This document shows positions 49,981-58,377 of a stretch of 64,000 nt of DNA, piece by piece. The position numbers and the translations under genes are program-made. The stretch covers positions 1,178,001 through 1,242,000 of the forward strand of contig CAWBIJ010000004.1 of NCBI GenBank assembly GCA_963788975.1, read 5' to 3'. Every line of letters begins with the position of its first letter. The stretch's first letter is position 1. Below the pieces are notes generated by a model. That model ran no database searches and was not told the origin of the DNA. It saw nothing but the letters and a program-made list of their open reading frames with translations. This DNA is from VRUE01 sp963788975. Lineage in GTDB: Bacteria; Actinomycetota; Thermoleophilia; Solirubrobacterales; 70-9.

Positions 49981-51579
49981 TCAGCTGCGCCGCTTGCGCA
50001 GGGTGCGGCGGCCGACCTCGAGCAACGGGCCGGCGCCCTCCTTCAGCGCCTGGGTCCGCGCCGCGCCTTTGCCGTAGAGCAGCTTCGCCGAGGCGCGCAC
50101 CGCTTCGCCGAGCGTGCGGTCGTAAGGGTGCCACCAGAAGTCGCGGGTCAGGCCCGGCTCCCAGGCGTTCATCTTGATGTTGACGCACTCGTAGAAGCCG
50201 AACTTGGAGTGGGAGCGGCCGACTCCTGAGTCCTTGACGCCGCCCCAGGCGCACTGGCAGGCGCCGTGGCTGAAGGAGTGGTCGTTGACCCAGACCATTC
50301 CCGACTCGATCCGGCGGGCGATCCGCTCGCCGCGCTGGCGGTCTTTGGTCCAGACCGAGGCGCCGAGACCGAACTGCGAGTCGTTGGCGAGCTCGATCGC
50401 CTCCTGCTCGGAGTCGACGACGACGATCGGCAGCACCGGGCCGAAGATCTCCTCGCGCATGATCCGCATCTCGTGGGTGACGCCGGTCAGCACGGTCGGC
50501 GCGACGTACTTGCCGCTGAAGCCGCTCACCTCGGTCGGGCCGCCGCAGAGCTTGGTCGCGCCGGAGGCGACTGCGTCCTCGATCAGGTCGACGACGATCT
50601 CGTACTGGCCCTCGGAAGTCATTGGGCCGATCTCGGTCTCCCACTCGCGCGGGTCGCCGAGACGCAGCTTCTGCGCCTCGCGGGCGACGCCCTCGACGAA
50701 GCGGTCGGCGACCTGGCGGTCGACGTAGACGCGCTCGATCCCCGAGCAGGTCTGGCCGGCGTTGGCGAAGCCACCCCAGACGGCGCCGGAGATCGCGTTG
50801 TCGAGATCGGCGTCGGCGCAGACGATCATCGGGTCCTTGCCACCCAGCTCGAGCACCGAGCCCTTGAGGCTCTCCGCGCAGACCGCGCCGACCTTGCGGC
50901 CGACCTCGACCGAGCCGGTGAAGAAGACCTTGCCGACGCTGGAGCGGGCCAGCGCGTCGCCAACCGCGCCGCCGCCGTGGACGACGCGGACGAGGCCCTC
51001 GGGCAGCCCGCCCTTCTCGAAGACGCGGCGGATCGCCTCGCCCAGCAGCGGCGTCAGGCTGGCCGGCTTAAGCACCACGCCGTTGCCCGCCATCAGCGCG
51101 ATCGCGACCTCGCCGAAGGGGATCGACCAGGGGTAGTTCCAAGGCGCGATCACGCCCACGACGCCGATCGGCTCGTAGGAGAAGCGGCCTTTCTTGGTCA
51201 TCAGGAAAGCCTGCGACATCCGCACCTTCTCGTCGGCGAGGATCTTGGGGCCGGCCTTGGCGCACCAGTGCAGGGCGTCGACGGTCGGCAGCAGCTCCAT
51301 CGTGTAGGCCTCGGCCCGCGGCTTGCCCTGCTCGTTGACAAGCAGGTCGGCGATCTCGTCGATTTCGTCGAGCAGGACGTCGGCGGCGCGGCGCATGTAG
51401 CGGCCGCGGTCGGCCAGACTCAGCTCAGCCCAGGCAGGCTGGATGCGGGCGACGTCGTCGACGACGGACTGGACCTGGTCCGGGGTGATCGTCGCGACCG
51501 AGCCGACCAGCTCGCCGGTGGCGGGGTTGAAGCTCTCGAGGGTGGACTGGGCAGGGGGTGACTGCGTGGCGCTCTCCAT
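49981..51579 (-). CDS. Aldehyde dehydrogenase-family protein
   Basis: 532 residues. NAD-dependent oxidation of an aldehyde or semialdehyde. APWNYPWSIPFGEVAIALMAGN, VFFTGSVEVGRKVG, catalytic Glu in LELGGKDPMIV, catalytic Cys in GQTCSGIERVYV, and EEIFGPVLPIVVV. A C-terminal basic extension of about 30 residues (KLLYGKGAARTQALKEGA ... RRTLRKRRS) is beyond the fold. ATG 51577-51579; the frame continues upstream into the palindrome at 51593. Specific substrate unknown. Confidence 0.9.
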   Translation of the reverse strand: MESATQSPPAQSTLESFNPATGELVGSVATITPDQVQSVVDDVARIQPAWAELSLADRGRYMRRAADVLLDEIDEIADLLVNEQGKPRAEAYTMELLPTVDALHWCAKAGPKILADEKVRMSQAFLMTKKGRFSYEPIGVVGVIAPWNYPWSIPFGEVAIALMAGNGVVLKPASLTPLLGEAIRRVFEKGGLPEGLVRVVHGGGAVGDALARSSVGKVFFTGSVEVGRKVGAVCAESLKGSVLELGGKDPMIVCADADLDNAISGAVWGGFANAGQTCSGIERVYVDRQVADRFVEGVAREAQKLRLGDPREWETEIGPMTSEGQYEIVVDLIEDAVASGATKLCGGPTEVSGFSGKYVAPTVLTGVTHEMRIMREEIFGPVLPIVVVDSEQEAIELANDSQFGLGASVWTKDRQRGERIARRIESGMVWVNDHSFSHGACQCAWGGVKDSGVGRSHSKFGFYECVNIKMNAWEPGLTRDFWWHPYDRTLGEAVRASAKLLYGKGAARTQALKEGAGPLLEVGRRTLRKRRS

Positions 51580-51592
51580 GCGTTTGAGTGTA

Positions 51593-51734
51593 GAGGGGAT
51601 CGGGGGAGGTCTCGTGGGTGCCTGGGTTCGCTTCGCTGGCGCTCCGCTCACGAATTTGGTGCCGCTTCGCGGCTGAGAATTACCTTGCCGGGGGCCGCTT
51701 CGCGAGGCACCCCGAGACCTCCCCCGATCCCCTC
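51593..51734. repeat. 22-base inverted repeat flanking the aldH-rarA gap
   Basis: Arms 51593-51614 (GAGGGGATCGGGGGAGGTCT-CG) and 51713-51734 are perfect inverse complements, 98 bases apart, with partial inner complementarity (GGTGCCT near 51617 with AGGCACC near 51705). Lies between divergent genes, so promoters must sit within it. Similar arm sequence to the birA repeat. Confidence 0.85.
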
Positions 51735-51747
51735 ATACTGAGCCGCA

Positions 51748-53076
51748 GTGGAAGACCGGCTATTCGACACCTCGCAAGCCCAGTCTGCTGACGTTCCAGC
51801 TGCTGATGCGCCGCTGGCGGTGCGGATGCGGCCGCGCTCGCTTGATGAGCTGGTGGGGCAGGAGCATGTGCTCGGGGCAGGGTCTGCGCTCAGGACGGCG
51901 ATTGAGGAGGGGCATCCGCATAGCGCGATCTTGTACGGGCCGCCGGGGTCGGGGAAGACTACGTTGGCGCGGATCGCGGCTGCCGGGGCCGAGGGGGCTT
52001 TCGAGGAGGAGTCGGCGGTCAATGCGGGCAAAGCCGAGATCCGGGCGGTGATCGAGCGGGCTCGGGAGCGGCGGCGATCGGCTGGGCGGCCGACGGTGCT
52101 CTTCCTCGACGAGATCCACCGCTTCAACAAGGCCCAGCAGGACGCGCTGTTGCCAGCGGTCGAGGAGGGGCTGCTGACGCTGATCGGCGCCACCACCGAG
52201 AACCCCTACTTCGAGGTCAACTCGGCCCTGCTCTCGCGCTGCCAGGTCTACGAGCTGCGCCCGCTCGAGCCGGAGCAGGTCGAGGAGCTGCTGCGCCGGG
52301 CGCTCGCCGACCCCCAGCGGGGCCTGGCCGACCCGCCCCCCGTCGAGGACGCAGCGTTGGAGATGCTGGCGCACCGCAGCGGCGGCGACGCCCGGGTGGC
52401 GCTCTCGGCGCTGGAGCGCGCTGCGGAGCGCTCGCACGGCGAGCCGGTCGACGTCGCCGCGATCGAGGACGCGCTGCAGCGCAAGGCGCTCGACTACGAC
52501 CGCCAGGGCGACCGCCACTACGACTTCATCTCGGCCTGGATCAAGGCCACGCGCGGCTCCGACGTCGACGCCTCGCTCTACTACCTGGCGGTGATGCTGG
52601 AGGGAGGGGAGGACCCCCGCTTCATCGCCCGCCGCATGGTCATCCTCGCCTCCGAGGACGTCGGCAACGCCGACCCGCAGGCGCTGCTGGTCGCCGATGC
52701 CGCCGCCCGCGCAGTCGACCGCGTCGGCCTGCCCGAGTGCGCGCTCAACCTCGCCCAGGCCGCCGTCTACCTCGCCCTGGCGCCGAAGTCCAATGCTTCC
52801 TACAAGGCGCTCTCGGCGGCCCGGGCCGAGGTGCGCGAGAACGGCGCCCAGACCCCGCCTGACTACCTCCGCGACGCTCACTACCCCGGCGCGAAGCAGC
52901 TCGGCCGGGGCGAGGGCTACCGCTACGCCCACGACGAGCCGGGAGGTGTCAGCGACCAGCGGCTGCTGCCCGACGCGCTCGGCAACCAGCGCTTCTACAC
53001 CCCCACCGATCGAGGCTTCGAGGAAGAGCTGGGAAGGCGCCTTGAGCAGCTGCGCAAGCGCTTTGGCAGGGGTTAG
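51748..53076 (+). CDS. rarA: Replication-associated recombination protein RarA (MgsA)
   Basis: AAA+ ATPase acting at stalled forks. 442 residues: ARMRPRSLDELVGQEHVLG-like start (here MRPRSLDELVGQEHVLG), Walker A YGPPGSGKTTLA, Walker B TVLFLDEIHRFNKAQQDALLP, sensor GATTENPYFEVNSALLSRC, then the tetramerisation domain with FISAWIKATRGSDVDASLYYL, RRMVILASEDVGNADPQAL and AQAAVYLALAPKSNASYKAL. GTG start 51748. Confidence 0.95.
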   Translation: MEDRLFDTSQAQSADVPAADAPLAVRMRPRSLDELVGQEHVLGAGSALRTAIEEGHPHSAILYGPPGSGKTTLARIAAAGAEGAFEEESAVNAGKAEIRAVIERARERRRSAGRPTVLFLDEIHRFNKAQQDALLPAVEEGLLTLIGATTENPYFEVNSALLSRCQVYELRPLEPEQVEELLRRALADPQRGLADPPPVEDAALEMLAHRSGGDARVALSALERAAERSHGEPVDVAAIEDALQRKALDYDRQGDRHYDFISAWIKATRGSDVDASLYYLAVMLEGGEDPRFIARRMVILASEDVGNADPQALLVADAAARAVDRVGLPECALNLAQAAVYLALAPKSNASYKALSAARAEVRENGAQTPPDYLRDAHYPGAKQLGRGEGYRYAHDEPGGVSDQRLLPDALGNQRFYTPTDRGFEEELGRRLEQLRKRFGRG

Positions 53077-53109
53077 TCGCAGGCGCAACTTCCCGTACCG
53101 GTCAGTGTT

Positions 53110-53255
53110 TTAAAGGCGGCTTTCCAAGTTAGAGCCAGGGAGAGCCGACACACCGGCCGGAGGCCTGGACTGGGGGCCTCCGGCCGGACCTAACAAGGGA
53201 AGCCCAGGGGGGAACCGACGACCGCGCCGAGTTTCGCGCGGCCGTCGGGCATTGA
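53110..53255 (+). ncRNA. Structured intergenic RNA candidate between rarA and the TauE-like gene
   Basis: The 223-base gap 53077-53299 has a nested fold: GGCTTTCC (53118-53125) with GGGAAGCC (53197-53204), an AA/AA internal loop, GTTAG (53128-53132) with CTAAC (53190-53194), a 20-base unpaired stretch, and a 13-bp perfect hairpin CCGGCCGGAGGCC/GGCCTCCGGCCGG (53153-53187). A second hairpin 53215-53248 (CCGACG-A-CCGCGC with GCGCGG-C-CGTCGG, one A-C mismatch) follows, then the transporter start 52 bases later. It could be a leader/riboswitch or a free small RNA; orientation is assumed plus because both flanking genes are plus. I do not recognise a known class. Confidence 0.5.
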
Positions 53256-53299
53256 GGGCTTAACTGCTCGTCGAGGAGCCGGGATACGCTCGCGGCCCG

Positions 53300-54052
53300 A
53301 TGGAGCCGCTGGAGCTGATCTGCGTCGCGGTCTGGTCGTTCGCGGTCGCGGTCGCTGGAGGCATCGCCGGGCTGGTCCTGGGCAACCTGCGGCTGCCTGT
53401 CGTCCTCCAGTTCTCCTCATCTGCGGCGGCCGGCGCCGGGGCCAACGTGGCGATCAGCGCTGCCTCCGCCTTCACGGCCTCGATCGCCCACTGGCGCGGC
53501 GGCCGGATCGACTGGCGCCTGTTCTGGCTGATGGCGCCACCCTCGCTGGTCGGCGGGATCGTTGGCGGGTTGGTCTCAGGCGAGCTGCCCCAGCGGCTGC
53601 TGCTGGCGACGATCGCGATCGTCGTTCTCTACGGGGCGTTCGAGATTGGGCGACGACAACGGCAGCCCGCTGCCGCAGTACCACCGTCGGGAGGCGCCGC
53701 TGTTGCGATGGCGATCGCCTTTGCCGTCGGCGTGCTCGGCGGCCTGGTTGGCCTGATCCTCGGCACCCTGCGGCTGCCGGCGATGGTCAAGTGGCTCGGT
53801 ACGGCGCCTAAGGCCGCGGTTGGCACGAACGCCGCGACCGGTGTCGTTGTCGGGATCGGTGGTCTGATCGGCCACATCGCGGGAGGAGTCGAGTGGGTGC
53901 TGCTCGCTGCAGGTTGCCTCGGCGCGGTCCCGGGCGCATATCTCGGCGCCCACCTCACCGGGCGGCTCGACGATGACGCTCTGCTCAGGGCGATCGCGGC
54001 AATCCTCGTCGTCGCCGGCCTGGCCCTCGCTGTGCAGGCAGTGGTCGCATAG
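53300..54052 (+). CDS. TauE/SafE-family transporter
   Basis: 250 residues, seven to eight helices in two halves, the layout of the sulfite exporter TauE/SafE (TSUP) family. Half one: ELICVAVWSFAVAVAGGIAGLVL; half two: AIAFAVGVLGGLVGLILGTLRLPAM, with GTNAATGVVVGIGGLIGH and PGAYLGAHLTGRL as family-like loops. Probably exports a sulfur or other organic anion; substrate not inferable. ATG 53300 preceded by the structured intergenic region. Confidence 0.85.
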   Translation: MEPLELICVAVWSFAVAVAGGIAGLVLGNLRLPVVLQFSSSAAAGAGANVAISAASAFTASIAHWRGGRIDWRLFWLMAPPSLVGGIVGGLVSGELPQRLLLATIAIVVLYGAFEIGRRQRQPAAAVPPSGGAAVAMAIAFAVGVLGGLVGLILGTLRLPAMVKWLGTAPKAAVGTNAATGVVVGIGGLIGHIAGGVEWVLLAAGCLGAVPGAYLGAHLTGRLDDDALLRAIAAILVVAGLALAVQAVVA

Positions 54053-54078
54053 ATGGCGGGGCCGTCTATCTTGGAACC

Positions 54079-54903
54079 ATGACTGAGGAGCCTCTGCGAC
54101 TCGGCGGCATGGCGCTGCGCAACGGGTTGCTGATCCACGGCCCGACGCACTGGGCCGCGGCCGTGCGCGACGCCGACGGGAAGATCCAGGTCGCCTCGGA
54201 GTGCAAGCCCGAGCTGGCCCCGGACTTGGCGGCGAAACTCCCCGGACTGCGCGGACCGCTGCGCCTGGCCGAGGCGCTGGCCGTGCTGCCGCTGACCCGA
54301 CGGCGGCTGCGCGCCGCCCGGCTCCCGTTTGAGGACTGGCGCGTGCTCGCCGCGATCGGGGCGACGCTGGTGGCGACCACGGTGCTGCGCAAGCGCGTCG
54401 GCAGCTCGGCGTTGCGTGAGAGCGTCATCCAGGCGGTTGGCGCCGTGCCGGCTGTGGTGGCACTGCTCGACCGTGACCTCGCTGCCTACCACGGCGTCGA
54501 GCACAAGGCGATCGCCGCCTACGAGCAGGGAATCGAGGACCCGGCCGGCGTGCCCAAGGAGCACGACCGCTGCGGCTCCAACCTGGTTACTCCAATGATG
54601 CTGCTCTCCGTGGGCGGCACGGTCCTGCTCGAGCGGCTGGTCGAGCAGCCGGGGCCGCTGGCCCGCGCCGCGGTCGGGCTCGGTGGCGCCTCGATCGCGG
54701 TCGAGATGTTCGCCTGGAGCGACCGGCACCACGGCGCTCCCCTCGCGGAGGCGTTCCACACGCCGGGCCGTGAGATCCAGCGCCACCTCGCGACCAAGGA
54801 GCCGACGCCGGAGCAGCTCGAGGTCGGCGTCGCGGCACTGGCCGAGATCCTCCGCGTCGAGCAGGCAGGCGGCGCCGGGGATGGGCCGCCGCCGGCCACG
54901 TAG
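54079..54903 (+). CDS. DUF1385 membrane protein
   Basis: 274 residues. GGMALRNGLLIHGPTHWAAAVRD at the start, YHGVEHKAIAAYE in the middle (the signature His/Glu motif), and HDRCGSNLVTPMMLLS, all marks of DUF1385 family members. Two or three hydrophobic regions. Function unknown; in other genomes often near metabolic or envelope genes. Starts 26 bases after the transporter stop. Confidence 0.88.
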   Translation: MTEEPLRLGGMALRNGLLIHGPTHWAAAVRDADGKIQVASECKPELAPDLAAKLPGLRGPLRLAEALAVLPLTRRRLRAARLPFEDWRVLAAIGATLVATTVLRKRVGSSALRESVIQAVGAVPAVVALLDRDLAAYHGVEHKAIAAYEQGIEDPAGVPKEHDRCGSNLVTPMMLLSVGGTVLLERLVEQPGPLARAAVGLGGASIAVEMFAWSDRHHGAPLAEAFHTPGREIQRHLATKEPTPEQLEVGVAALAEILRVEQAGGAGDGPPPAT

Positions 54904-54913
54904 ACTGCCGCCC

Positions 54914-55327
54914 GTGTTCAGCAGGATCGACCACATCGGCGTCGCCGTCGAGGACATCGAGGCGGGGATCGAGTTCTACGCGAAGAGCTTCGAGATGGAG
55001 CTGGCGCACCGGGAGACGGTCGAGTCGCAGGGGGTCGAGGCGGTCCTGCTCGACGTCGGCGACGGCCACGTCGAGCTGCTGCGGCCGCTGGGGCCAGACA
55101 CCGCGGTCGGCAAGTTCCTCGCCCGCAAGGGCCCCGGTCTGCACCACGTCGCCTACGCCGTCGAGGACATCGACGCGACGCTGGAGCGCCTGGCTGCGGC
55201 CGGGATCGAGCTGATCGACAACGAGGCGCGGACCGGCATCCGCGATAGCCGCGTCGCATTCCTGCACCCGCGCTCGACCGGCGGGGTGCTGACCGAGATC
55301 GTCGAACCCGCTGGAGGTGGGCACTGA
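54914..55327 (+). CDS. mce: Methylmalonyl-CoA epimerase
   Basis: Interconverts methylmalonyl-CoA epimers in propionate metabolism. 137 residues of vicinal-oxygen-chelate fold: IDHIGVAVEDIEAGIEFY (metal His), HVELLRPLGPDTAVGKFLA, GLHHVAYAVEDIDATLERL (second His) and TEIVEP (metal Glu). GTG 54914 is 10 bases past the DUF1385 stop. The stop overlaps the next start as TGATG. Confidence 0.94.
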   Translation: MFSRIDHIGVAVEDIEAGIEFYAKSFEMELAHRETVESQGVEAVLLDVGDGHVELLRPLGPDTAVGKFLARKGPGLHHVAYAVEDIDATLERLAAAGIELIDNEARTGIRDSRVAFLHPRSTGGVLTEIVEPAGGGH

Positions 55328-55554
55328 TGGCAGATGCGCAACGTGTAGAGATCGGCTTCGAGGGCGGCCAGGTCGTCTCCGTGCGGCTCACCGACGACGA
55401 GCTGAAGGACCTGCGCAAGCAGGTGGAGAAGGGCGGCTGGCACGACGTCAAGACCGAGGACGGCGTGCTCGCCGTCTACCTCGGCAAGGTCTCCTTCCTG
55501 CGCATCGACTCGGGCGAGCACCAAGTCGGCTTCGGCCTCAACCGGCCGGGCTGA
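55327..55554 (+). CDS. Small conserved protein downstream of mce
   Basis: 75 residues, predicted mixed beta: VEIGFEGGQVVSVRLTDDEL, KDLRKQVEKGGWHDVKTEDG and VLAVYLGKVSFLRID. No motif known to me. Both ends overlap neighbours (TGATG each side), so it is part of the epimerase-methyltransferase operon. Confidence 0.8.
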   Translation: MADAQRVEIGFEGGQVVSVRLTDDELKDLRKQVEKGGWHDVKTEDGVLAVYLGKVSFLRIDSGEHQVGFGLNRPG

Positions 55555-56165
55555 TGCGGGCGCGGACGCTGCTCGGCGTCGGCGCGGCGGCAACGCTGGG
55601 AGCGGCGCTCTGGTGGCGCAAGAACCCCTCGGCTTGTCCCTATGGCCAACGTTTCTGGGTCGAAGCGCCGCACCCAGTCGTCACGCCTGAGCGGCTGCGC
55701 TCGGTCCTTCGCCCCGAGCCGGGCGAGCGGCTACTTGAGATTGGACCGGGCACCGGCTACTACACGCTCGACATGGCGGAGTGGGTGGGGCCCGAAGGAA
55801 GGATCGAGATCTTCGACCTGCAGCAGGAGTTCCTCGACCACACGATGGGTCGTGCGGCCAAGCGTGGCCTCACCAATTTGGTCGCGACCCAGGGCGATGC
55901 AACCGACCTCCGATACGAGGACGGCTCGATGGACGCCGTCATCCTCACCGCTGTGCTCGGCGAGATCCCGGACCCCGGGGCCGCCCTGCGCGAGATCCGC
56001 CGCGTCCTCAAGCCGGACGGCCGTCTCGTGGTCGGTGAGCTCTTCGGCGATCCCCACTTCACCACCCTCGCCAGCCTCAAGCGCCAAGCTGCCGAGGCCG
56101 GCCTTGTCTACGAGTCCCACTCCGGCAACTGGTTCGCCTATTTCGCTCGGCTGACGCCTGCCTGA
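55554..56165 (+). CDS. Membrane-anchored class I methyltransferase
   Basis: 203 residues. N-terminal hydrophobic stretch (TLLGVGAAATLGAALWW) may anchor it, then motif I LLEIGPGTGYYTLDMA, IEIFDLQQEFLDH, GDATDLRYEDGSMDAVILTAVL and LKPDGRLVVGE. Ubiquinone/menaquinone-type or small-molecule methyltransferase by fold; substrate unknown. ATG 55554. Confidence 0.87.
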   Translation: MRARTLLGVGAAATLGAALWWRKNPSACPYGQRFWVEAPHPVVTPERLRSVLRPEPGERLLEIGPGTGYYTLDMAEWVGPEGRIEIFDLQQEFLDHTMGRAAKRGLTNLVATQGDATDLRYEDGSMDAVILTAVLGEIPDPGAALREIRRVLKPDGRLVVGELFGDPHFTTLASLKRQAAEAGLVYESHSGNWFAYFARLTPA

Positions 56166-56206
56166 AGCGATCCTAGCTCCACAGGCGAAGGGCTCGCGGG
56201 CAGGAG

Positions 56207-56241
56207 ATGACCCCGGCGGGCCGAAGCGCCGCCGGGGTCAT
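56207..56241. terminator. Bidirectional hairpin terminator
   Basis: 13-base-pair perfect stem ATGACCCCGGCGG/CCGCCGGGGTCAT with a nine-base loop, between convergent genes. A second hairpin at 56251-56268 (CGAAGGC/GCCTTCG, loop TGAC) lies beside the minus-strand gene stop. Confidence 0.75.
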
Positions 56242-56277
56242 TCCCGTCACCGAAGGCTGACGCCTTCGACTATCGAA

Positions 56278-58281
56278 CTACCAACGCGAACCTCCCAGCC
56301 CACTGATGTTGGACTGGATCACCTTCACCTCGTTCGAGGCCTCGGCGTCGCCACCGTCGGCATCGGCGTCTCCGCCGTCGCCTCCGGTCGCATCGCCGCT
56401 GGTCGCCTCGGTGTCTCCACCCTCGGCGTCGGCGTCGTGGCTTCCGCTATTGCCGTAGTCGCAACCGCAGGAGGACTTGTGCTCGAGTGGCACGTTCTCC
56501 TCCTGGGGCTTTGACTCGGCCTTGGCGTTGCCGTTGTACTTCTGGGTGTTGCCGGTGTTGGCGTTGCCGCCGTCACCGCCCGTTGCGTTGGCGTCGCCGC
56601 CGGTCGCTTCGGGGTCACCCTGTTTGACGTCCGACTTGTTGCTCTGCGAGGAGCCCGAGCCGTCCGTCGAGTGACTCTTGCAGCCGCAGTCGCCGTGACG
56701 GGAGCTGCGGGACTTCTTGCCTGACGACTCGTTGGTCTGCTTGACCACCGCGTCGTTCTTGGCCTCGGCGTCGCCGCCATCGGCGTCGGCGTCTCCGCCG
56801 TCGCCACCGTAGGCGTCGCCACTGCGGGCCTTGGTGTCTCCACCCTCGGCGTCGGCATCGTTGCTGCCGCCCTTGCCGTGGCGATCGCAGCCGCAGGACT
56901 TGGTCTGTCCGTTGGGCTGCTGCTCGCGCGGCTCGGACTTGGCCTCGGCGTTGCCGTTGTGCTTCTGGGTGTTGCCGGTATTGGCGTCGCCGCCCTTACC
57001 GCCCGTCGCGTTGGCGTCGCCGCCAGTCGCTTCCGGGCTGCCCTGGTAGACGCTCGACTCGTTGCTCTGGGACCCAGAGCTCGACCCGTTCATCTCCCAG
57101 GGAACTTTCTGGCACCCGCAATCCCCGTGAGAGGAGTAGCCGGAGCCATGGCCGCTCGACTCGTTGGTCTGCTTGACCACCGCGTCGTTCTCGGCCTCGG
57201 CGTCGCCGCCGTCAGCGTCGGCGTCTCCACCGTCGCCGCCGTAGGCGTCACCGCTTCTCGCCTCGGTGTCTCCACCCTCGGCGTCGGCGTCGCCGCCGAC
57301 CGAGATGGCAACGGCGTTGCCGTTCCCGATCTGCGTGTTGCCGGTATTGGCGTCGCCGCCCTTACCGCCCGTCGCGTTGGCGTTACCGCCATACGCGCTC
57401 GGGTCGCCTTGCTCGATTTTCGAGCTGTTGCTCTGTGAGGAGCTCGAGCTGTCCGTCGAGTGGCTCTCGCAGCCGCACTTCTCGTACGAGGAGTGACCGC
57501 CGCTCGACTCGTTGGTCTGCTTGACCACCGCGTCGTTCTCGGCCTCGGCGTCGCCGCCGTCAGCGTCGGCGTCTCCACCGTCGCCACCGCGTGCGTCGCC
57601 GCTTCTCGCCTCGGTGTCTCCACCCTTGGCGTCTGCGTCGTTGCTGTGGCTTCCGCCCTTGTGACCGCAGCCGCAGGAGTTGCTCTCCTTCTGCTCCTGG
57701 GGCTCGGACTTGGCGTAGGCATTGCCATTGCCTATCTGCGTGTTGCCGGTATTGGCGTCGCCGCCCTTACCGCCCGTCGCGTTGGCGTCGCCGCCAGTCG
57801 CTTCGGGGCTGCCTTGATGGACGCTCGACTCGTTGCTCTGCGAGCCGGATCCGTCCGTCGAGTGGCTCTCGCAGCAACCCTTGTGAGAGTCGCTGTCACT
57901 GCTCGACTCGTTGGTCTGCTTGACCACCGCGTCGTTCTCGGCCTCGGCGTCGCCGCCGTCAGCGTCGGCGTCTCCACCGTCGCCGCCGTAGGCGTCACCG
58001 CTGGTCGCCTCGGTGTCTCCACCCTCGGCGTCGGCGTCGCCGCCGACCGAGATGGCAACGGCGTTGCCGTTCCCGATCTGCGTGTTGCCGGTATTGGCGT
58101 CGCCGCCTTCACCACCAGTTGCGTTGGCTTCGCCGCCTGTCGCACTCGGATCGCCCTGGGTCACGCTGCTGCTGTTGCTCTGCCCGGAGGAGGGCAACGG
58201 CACCGGCACGGAGGCGGCGGCGGGCGCCGCTCCGATCGCCATGGCGACCACGACCGCGATTGCAGCCATGGAACTTCTCAT
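56278..58281 (-). CDS. Secreted Gly/Asp/Ala/Asn five-repeat protein
   Basis: 667 residues. Signal peptide to about residue 24. The rest is five units of about 115-140 residues beginning Q-S-N at 34, 148, 283, 405 and 546. Each holds ATGGxANATGGxGGDANTGNTQ, an N-G-N-A turn, a DADAxGG/DTEAxSG/DA heptad block (GGDGGDADADGGDAEAEND) and VVKQTNES. Cys pairs or CGC triplets sit at 136-137, 203-205, 269-271, 388-390, 463-465, 532-534 and 605-607; units 2, 4 and 5 carry an extra CGC, units 1 and 3 a VAISVGG loop. Composition suits a beta-solenoid or amyloid-like fibre, with disulfides. ATG 58279-58281. No homologue recognised. Confidence 0.85.
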   Translation of the reverse strand: MRSSMAAIAVVVAMAIGAAPAAASVPVPLPSSGQSNSSSVTQGDPSATGGEANATGGEGGDANTGNTQIGNGNAVAISVGGDADAEGGDTEATSGDAYGGDGGDADADGGDAEAENDAVVKQTNESSSDSDSHKGCCESHSTDGSGSQSNESSVHQGSPEATGGDANATGGKGGDANTGNTQIGNGNAYAKSEPQEQKESNSCGCGHKGGSHSNDADAKGGDTEARSGDARGGDGGDADADGGDAEAENDAVVKQTNESSGGHSSYEKCGCESHSTDSSSSSQSNSSKIEQGDPSAYGGNANATGGKGGDANTGNTQIGNGNAVAISVGGDADAEGGDTEARSGDAYGGDGGDADADGGDAEAENDAVVKQTNESSGHGSGYSSHGDCGCQKVPWEMNGSSSGSQSNESSVYQGSPEATGGDANATGGKGGDANTGNTQKHNGNAEAKSEPREQQPNGQTKSCGCDRHGKGGSNDADAEGGDTKARSGDAYGGDGGDADADGGDAEAKNDAVVKQTNESSGKKSRSSRHGDCGCKSHSTDGSGSSQSNKSDVKQGDPEATGGDANATGGDGGNANTGNTQKYNGNAKAESKPQEENVPLEHKSSCGCDYGNSGSHDADAEGGDTEATSGDATGGDGGDADADGGDAEASNEVKVIQSNISGLGGSRW
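56319..58182 (-). repeat. Five tandem repeats in the secreted low-complexity protein gene
   Basis: DNA-level repeats of about 345-420 bases, units starting at 58182, 57840, 57435, 57069 and 56646 on the minus strand. Blocks such as those encoding GNTQ and VVKQTNESS are nearly identical between units, signalling duplication. Confidence 0.85.
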
Positions 58282-58341
58282 TGGTAATTCCTTTCGTGCT
58301 CGAGTTGCTTTTCGCCGGGGAGTGAGAGGGCTCCCGGCGCA

Positions 58342-58377
58342 GCCCTGGTTTGAGGTCCGAGAGGACCTAGCCAGGGC
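58342..58377 (-). terminator. Nested hairpin at the 3' end of the Pro/Ala-rich protein gene
   Basis: Outer GCCCTGG/CCAGGGC (58342-58348, 58371-58377) and inner AGGTCC/GGACCT with a GAGA loop (58353-58368). The stop codon of the minus-strand gene lies inside. Another hairpin, 58313-58339 (CGCCGGG/CCCGGCG), lies between it and the downstream five-repeat protein gene. Confidence 0.6.

Noticed and set aside
56278..58281. CRISPR array or tandem satellite
   Set aside because: The repeats are long, unequal, read through as one open frame with a signal peptide, and have no spacer pattern.
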